Positions 57,771-64,000 of a stretch of DNA of 64,000 nucleotides are shown in pieces. Source of the stretch: Gerris lacustris (lineage: Eukaryota > Arthropoda > Insecta > Hemiptera > Gerridae); contig OX578286.1 of NCBI GenBank assembly GCA_951217055.1, positions 10,799,550 through 10,863,549 of the forward strand, given 5' to 3'. The notes beneath the pieces were generated by a model, which made no database searches, was not told the DNA's origin, and was given only the letters and a program-made list of their open reading frames with translations. The translations under genes and the position numbers were made by a program. Positions within the stretch are counted from its first letter, which is position 1. Each line of letters begins with the position of its first letter.

Positions 57771-58313
57771 TCTACGATTGATACGAAATATTAACATTAT
57801 ATCTTTGTTTAGATGCGTAGAAAGTTATTATTTACGTACTTGTATTCGTTGCGCATGCGCGTCTCATAATTCTGAAGAATTCCTCTTCTTTACCACGCTA
57901 GTGCGGTAAAGAAGAGGAATTCTTCAGCTTTACGCACGATTAGCGAGTTTGTTTATATTTAACAAAACTAATTTGCTGTTCTTTTATTAAAGTAACTGTT
58001 TATATCGAGTTTTTAGTGAAATGGAAGTGGAGAATAATACTCCTCTAGAAATAATTAATTCGGCAAAAAATACAACTAATGAATGAATGGCATCTTTATC
58101 AAGAGAGAGATACGAACTTACATACAGCAAGTTTATTTTTTTCTGTATTTATTATTTAAATCTAACAATCGTAGATAAAGTACGGTACGCAACTCGTGCG
58201 AAAACGGCATTTTGCATTGCTCGTGTGGTTTTACTACCCTCGCTGTCGCTCGGGTGCAAACTCCACACTCGCATGCAAAATGCTACTTTCCGCACTCGAC
58301 GCTTAATGTACTA
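57771..58313 (+). mobile_element. Element Z, copy 2, with ~145-bp flanking direct repeats
   Basis: From TCTACGATTGATACGAAATA through GCGCATGCGC, the 57872-57927 hairpin, the ATG frame at 58021 and the CAATCGTAGATAAAG inverted piece (58166) to ACTCGACGCTTAATGTACTA. It is the inverted copy of 32200-32776. Confidence 0.75.
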
Positions 58314-58316
58314 TTA
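58021..58316 (+). pseudogene. Element Z ORF start, second copy
   Basis: MEVENNTPLEIINSAKNTT and NE then TGA; MASLSRERYELTYSKF follows in the same region. The conserved N-terminus matches the ORF at 32142-32516 (NNTP.EIINSAKNTT). Confidence 0.35.
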
Positions 58317-58486
58317 AGGCTCAAAGACATCATGCGTAAAATGTACCTTTACTGGAAAAATATAATTTCGGAGATTGTACCGCTCTTAAAAATGGAGAAT
58401 AGATACTACCCCAATTTGACAATAACAATATGACAATAAATATGACCAGCTTTTTCGATATTTTCCTGGGCCGTTCAATTATTTTA
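58314..58486 (+). repeat. Long direct repeat right of element Z copy 2
   Basis: Second copy of 57626-57770; about 88-90% similar apart from the 27-bp insertion. Confidence 0.9.
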
Positions 58487-58632
58487 TATCCTTTAATTTT
58501 ATTTATATTTATTCTCAAAGGCGTACATGATCATGTACGTTCACCAAACTTTGATTGTCAAGTCTATTTGACAAGTAAGTTCTATCTTGTATATGTGACA
58601 TTTGTGCGTTGAAATACGAGAAGCTAAATACC

Positions 58633-59162
58633 TTAGAATAATATAATATATAGAAGGAGGATCACTGATAACATATTGAAGCCAACTTTGGTTGTGTCCC
58701 TATCCGCGTTCTATAAATTCATTTTTGTAATTTGTGACGTCATAACTCTAAAATTATTTGCCTTCGGTTTTTTAATTTAATTTTGTATTAAATTATAATT
58801 ATCGATAGTCAGTTTAGTTTATTGTAATATTTTTTTTTTGAGTTTTATCTTATTTTAGCTTGAAATATGCTAAAAATAATGTTTATTATATCATGCTGGG
58901 CGAGTTGTAAAAAATAAAGTCAGAGTGAAACGTAAACAATATCCAATGGCAGGGTTTTGTCTTCTTGATGTTTGTGAGCGGGCTTGAATAGTTACTAAAG
59001 CATGGCCAACCTTCTCCTGTTTAAATGAAAAAAATGAGTGTTGTTATGTTGGCAGCCTGGTCTTAAGGACACAACCTCTCGGCAAAAGTTGGCTTCAGTC
59101 TCTTATCAGTAATTGCTTAGGATTCCGATTCTATGCTCCTTCTATATATAGTATTATTCTAA
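58633..59162. mobile_element. MITE with 10-bp TSD (Mutator-like?)
   Basis: The left end TTAGAATAATATAATATATA is inverted at TATATATAGTATTATTCTAA on the right. The inverted region continues through GATCACTGATAA and GAAGCCAACTTTGG-GTTGTGTCC. GCTAAATACC at 58623-58632 and 59163-59172 is a perfect 10-bp duplication. No ORF (530 bp). Confidence 0.82.
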
Positions 59163-59430
59163 GCTAAATACCGTAAATATTTCTGTGCTGGAAGGTTATA
59201 CATATATTATATAGTTGAATAAACAAACACACAAGGGCAGGTTATAATGATCAGTTGTGACTACAAATTTAAAGACTCGCTCGTTCCATATACAAATATA
59301 ATTGGTCAATTACTCGAACGATACAAACAACACAATAAAATAAAACACATTCGGGCCAAATTTTTGAATTTTTAAAAATTGCAAATTTTTTGTGCACATG
59401 CGCAATTTTTGAGATGGGTATCAAATGAAA
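59163..59430. other. Non-coding spacer
   Basis: Nothing recognised. Confidence 0.5.
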
Positions 59431-59623
59431 AAGTCCAGTCATGCACCATGACTTAATGAGCGAATTTTCAAAGAAATCTGCATATTATTGGCTTATGATA
59501 ATGTAGACAAATTTTGGTTTAGAATTTGGATGGGTAAAAAAAAAATTGGTACACAAGGGTACGGGGTACAAAAGTCAAAATAGTATTTACCCTTCAAGAT
59601 GCATGTCGTTGGAAAGGTCTTTA

Positions 59624-59797
59624 GATTAGATTTAGATTAGATTAAATGTTTATTGAATAAATACATATTTAATTTACATTAGAAAATAATTAAATAAACA
59701 TAGCACAGCTTGGCCTTGGCCGTGAGCTGGGAGTTGTTACAAAGTTTAACAGCTTCGCTAGTAACATCGTATAGATAATATGAACTAATAATAACAT
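59624..59797 (-). mobile_element. LINE 3' end insertion with 13-bp TSD
   Basis: GGAAAGGTCTTTA at 59611-59623 and 59798-59810 is a perfect 13-bp duplication of the family D host. On the minus strand the insert ends AATAAACATTTAATCTAATC-TAAATCTAATC, a simple-repeat tail after an AATAAA signal. 5' truncated; no coding part. Confidence 0.85.
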
Positions 59798-60044
59798 GGA
59801 AAGGTCTTTAAGAGTACGGTAATTGTTGTTATGTACACTTTTATCATATTTTCATATAAAAGGGGGGTAAAATGGGAAAAACACGTTTTTAGGCTATTTT
59901 TGACCCTAAATTGTAAAATTTTGACCCCTAAATGAACTCCAAAAATTCTGGCCAACGAACTCATCCTTTCTTTTGATATTATTGACATTTTAAAATTTGT
60001 TTGAAATTTTTAAGTGCATCCTAAGGGGAGATATCGTCTGGAGT

Positions 60045-60187
60045 GACACATATATACATACATATATACATACATATATACATACATATATACATACATA
60101 TATACATACATATATACATACATATATACATACATATATACATACATATATACATACATATATACATACATATATACATACATACAT
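60045..60187 (+). repeat. (ATATACATACAT)n microsatellite
   Basis: About eleven 12-bp units inside family D copy 3. The open frames on both strands here are artefacts. Confidence 0.96.
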
Positions 60188-60447
60188 AAAAAAAAGTGTT
60201 AAATTTTAGGAATCGATTTAGAATGGTCTAAAACGGATTTCTATGGAAAAAATTTTCAAAAATTCGCATTACAAAAATTTTGAAGCCATTGCAATAGCGT
60301 AATTTTCTTTGAAAATTCGCTAAAAGAATGGGGAAAAACTAAAATGTCATTTTATAAAATAGTAGCTTATAGTATATGCTGAATAATCTACGACACCCTA
60401 AAAAGTACTTGCTTGAAGCAAGTACTTCCCTGTGATTTTTTTATATC

Positions 60448-60914
60448 TGTCATAATTGTTTTGATTTTTTACATGTATTAAGGTATCAATTTGGCAAAAG
60501 TTAAAGAGCGCAGACGGTTCAAATTAATCTGGGGCTATTGCGGGTTATTTTAGATAAAATATAAAAGTTTCATACAGATCATATAAGTGCTTTTGAAGCT
60601 ATAGGTGTAAATAAATGTATTTTTTTGCTCATGTGGCAGAGAAATAAATAAGCGCAAAAGGTTGAAACTTATGTGGGACCAACAATGAGCTAATTATGAC
60701 CTACCATCCAAATTTCATTAAAATAGGACGTGTAGTTATAAGATATGTTGGTTCGCAAAAATTGACCGACAGACAGACCGACATACAGGCACGATACCCC
60801 GATGTCTAAAACGGATTTCTGTCTTGATTTTTTTGAAATCGGAGACAAAAAATATTTTCGTTTTTGAGAATGATCACATAGCTTCCGTTACCTTCGGTAA
60901 GCTCGGAAGCAAAG
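60448..60914 (+). repeat. Family B copy, left-truncated
   Basis: From TTGTTTTGATTTTTTACATG through AGTTAAAGAGCGCAGACGGT to ATAGCTTCCGTTACCTTCGG, ending AAGCTCGGAAGC. Confidence 0.8.
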
Positions 60915-60927
60915 CATAAAAAAAGGT

Positions 60928-61520
60928 CCTGTCATGCGCCATGACTTAATAAGCGAATTTTCAAAGAAATCTACGTATCATTGGCTTATGATAATATAGG
61001 AAACTTTTGGTTTAAAATTTGAATGGCTGAAAAAAAAAAAAAAAAAAAATGGGTCACAGGTGTATGGGGTTCAAAAGTCAAAATAGTATTTACCCTTCAA
61101 GATGCATGTCGTTGGAAAGCTCTTCAAGAGTAACGTAATTGTTGTTATGTACACTTTTGTCATATTTTCATATAAGAGGGGGGTAAAATTGAAAAACCAT
61201 GTTTTTATGCTATTTTTGACCCTAAATGGTTAAAATTTAAGCCCTAAATGAACTCCGAAAATTCTTGCCAACGAACTCATCCTTTCTTTTGATATTATTG
61301 ATATTTTAAAATTTGTTTGAAAATTTTAAGTGCATCCTAAGGGGAGATATCGTCTTAAGTGACATATATATACATACATACATAAAAAAAGTGTTAAATT
61401 TTAGGAATCGATTCAGAATGGTCTAAAACGGATTTCCATGGAGAAAATTGTCAAAAATTCGCATTACAAAAATTTTGAAGCCATTGCAATAGCTTAATTT
61501 TCTTGGAAAATTCGCTAAAA
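60928..61520 (+). mobile_element. Family D repeat, copy 4
   Basis: GTCATGCGCCATGACTTAAT and AGCGAATTTTCAAAGAAATC to TTGGAAAATTCGCTAAAAAA, with a short microsatellite and no insertion. Confidence 0.85.
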
Positions 61521-62008
61521 AAGAAAAGGACTTAAAATTAAGATTTCTAACAGGTTTTTGATGTGGCTCCGCAAAATGATTTTGTTTGGAATTTAGAACC
61601 AACTTTTTGCGTATCCGCTGTAAGAAAGCCATGGATATATCCGTACGCGTCGAGATCCGCTAGCTGTGAAACTACCTTAACTATTCTTAAATTCAATAAT
61701 TTTTTCAATGCCCTTAATTCAATGATATAGACACGCGATGTCTAGTTACAATAATAATGTCCTATAACAAGAAGCCCGAACATTACTTTCCTCCAATATT
61801 CGTTGAAATTAAAATAAATCTAAGAATGTAGTTCAGGGATTCACCGCTAGATGCCAGGAGCATTCAGTATTAGAGCATTGACATTTAAAACCTGATTCCC
61901 CTCATATTCATCTTTTCATAAGCCGTCTCTCCTTTCCAGTTCTTTATTTTATTAATAAATAAATATATACGGGGTTTTATAAATATATGGGGATATATAT
62001 TAATATAT
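61521..62008. other. Non-coding stretch
   Basis: No gene or known repeat seen. Confidence 0.5.
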
Positions 62009-62117
62009 TTAATATTTTCTTTTATTTAACAAGTATTGTGAACGATGTTATTATTTTTGTATTTTTCATGTTGCACCTCTTTGTATAAAGCTTCAAAGCT
62101 TTAAACACAAATAAACA

Positions 62118-62150
<33 letters not shown>
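62009..62150 (+). mobile_element. LINE 3' end with (ATT)n tail and 15-bp flanking repeat
   Basis: TATATATTAATATAT at 61994-62008 and 62151-62165 flanks TTAATATTTTCTTTTATTTA ... ACACAAATAAACATATTATT with an (ATT)n tail (62117-62150). The layout fits a short retro-insertion. The duplication is AT-rich and so weaker proof. Confidence 0.6.
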
Positions 62151-62157
<7 letters not shown>

Positions 62158-62165
62158 TAATATAT

Positions 62166-62542
62166 CAGGGTTTTTATAATATATTTATAACGGTTATTTA
62201 TAATACAGGTAATAATATATTTTATTAATATAAATATATACGAGGGTATCCCTAGTTTTTCGTAAAAATTAATCAGTTGGTATTAATTTTAACAAATAAA
62301 AAATATCAATAGATATGATATAATTTATATAATCGAGTAGCGTCCTGACGACGCACCTCGAAATAATTTGTTATTGCTAAGTTAAGGCAACTACATTTAT
62401 TCCAATAAAAATTATTGTTTGTTTTGATTTGTTGGTCTTTAAATAGATATAATAAGTTATCTAAGTAGACATCTAAATTAATTTACTTAAATTTTACTTT
62501 TTGTACTAAAAACAAATTGAACCTGATGCGACGGGGTAACGG
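62166..62542. other. AT-rich non-coding stretch
   Basis: Nothing recognised. Confidence 0.5.

Positions 62543-63165
<623 letters not shown>

Positions 63166-63236
<71 letters not shown>
63166..63236. repeat. (TA)n microsatellite
   Basis: About 70 bp of TA repeats directly joined to the foldback. Confidence 0.97.
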
Positions 63237-63239
<3 letters not shown>

Positions 63240-63769
63240 CATATTAAAATTGGGATAATACCTAACTTAAAATATGAATATCCGAGAATAGAGTGCTTAA
63301 AAGAAAATATTTGTGGATAGTTCTACTAACTAAAACTCTTAAACTTACTAAAACTCAATTAACCAAGACAACTCTAAAACTCCACTTTTGGTGGATTTGT
63401 GTTATTCTTTATTCTTATTTTATTTTGTAAAGTTTAATTTCTACTTATAGAAAAAAATAGATTTTTAGAACACACATTTGACCTCACAATCATTTGTTTA
63501 CTGATTAGGGAGAATATTTTCTTATATATATGTATAAGCAATTAGTTTAATATTAAAATAAAGAGGTCCACTGATAACTTATCAATGGAATATCAATGTA
63601 AACAATTATATATGTATATGTAAATCATTACTGATACTAATTATAAACTATTATATTCTCAGTGTATATCGTCCCGTGCTCAGGAAATCTGATTCCACTG
63701 ATCAACTCCCTTTTGTTATAGGTAAATAATAAAATTCTATTTGTTTACTTAATATTAATTTTATTTTTG
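63237..63769. other. AT-rich non-coding stretch
   Basis: Nothing recognised. Confidence 0.5.
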
Positions 63770-64000
63770 CTTCCGAGCTTGCAGAAGGTAACGGAATCTA
63801 TGTGATCGTTCTGAAGAACAAAAAAATTGTAGGTCTTCTATTTCAAAAATTCCAAGACATAAATCCGTTTCAGACATCAGGGAACCATTTTTGGTTCCGT
63901 GTCTGTCTGTCGGTCTGCCTCTCAATTTTTGCGAACCAATATATCTTAAAAACTACACGTCCAATTTTAATGAAATTTAGGTGGTAGGTCATAATTAGCC
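63770..64000 (-). repeat. Family B copy cut by the window end
   Basis: GCTTCCGAGCTTGCAGAAGG, CATCAGGGAACCATTTTTGG, a TCTGTCTGTCGG tract and GTGGTAGGTCATAATTAGCC: the right half of family B in reverse. Confidence 0.8.

Larger units (their letters stand above)
59431..60325 (+). mobile_element. Family D repeat, copy 3, carrying a retro-insertion
   Basis: Same start (GTCCAGTCATGCACCATGAC) and end (TTTCTTTGAAAATTCGCTAA) as copy 2. It contains a long ATATACATACAT array (60045-60187) and is split by the insertion at 59624-59797. Confidence 0.88.

Noticed and set aside
57626..58486. Direct repeats around element Z as LTRs
   Set aside because: The flanking repeats of the two Z copies do not match each other, lack TG...CA ends, and there is no PBS/PPT or gag-pol.

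Overview
The window looks like repeat-dense intergenic DNA from an AT-rich arthropod nuclear genome, most likely an insect. This rests on its composition, on long (TA)n, (ATACATAC)n and GACA microsatellites, and on the mix of mobile elements: a Jockey-like and an RTE-like LINE, Tc1/mariner-type and hAT transposases, a Helitron, many TIR/MITE families and satellites. No species call is possible by eye. I found no confident intact host gene. The only host-like coding candidate is a short frame on the minus strand at 18686-18892.

Layout. 1-4.5 kb: a long palindromic element carrying a MITE, then a decayed hAT transposase split by a second hAT-type element with a clear 8-bp target duplication. 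4.6-8 kb: hairpin-tailed dispersed repeats (families C and E), a 5S-like scrap and purine/pyrimidine-rich filler next to (TA)n. 8.7-9.9 kb: a dead LINE whose reverse-transcriptase segment is amplified five times in tandem. 10.1-12 kb: a foldback element, the N-terminal HTH piece of a mariner-like transposase and two family D repeats. 12.1-15.3 kb: a 72/75-bp satellite whose minus strand has no stop for about 1100 codons. 16.5-16.7 kb: clustered GC-rich palindromic motifs. 18.7-20.2 kb: an inverted duplication of a transposase 3' half, each arm disrupted by a different MITE. 20.7-21.7 kb: a structurally complete non-autonomous Helitron. 22.3-22.9 kb: a 103-bp array. 24.5-25.1 kb: a foldback with two tRNA-like sequences. 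25.2-27.2 kb: a TIR transposon with a PHD-like remnant and a nested Jockey LINE. 27.3-29.3 kb: a family T TIR element and an RTE endonuclease fragment.

From 29.8 kb onward the sequence is mostly copies of two interacting non-autonomous families, A (GGAACGAAGTTCC ends) and B (ends in GCTTCCGTTACCTTCGGTAAG). They occur singly, head to head, and as A/B mosaics at 52.1-53.4 kb. Satellites of 42, 85, 28, 75, 45 and 40 bp lie between them. The most unusual signal is element Z, present twice (32.2-32.8 and 57.8-58.3 kb). Each copy is flanked by direct repeats of about 145-173 bp made of unrelated local sequence, so each looks like a target duplication far longer than normal transposon hallmarks.

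Nothing here works as an operon or pathway. The coding remnants are transposon proteins, nearly all truncated or frameshifted. What the window records well is the order of nested insertions and the birth of satellites from mobile elements.
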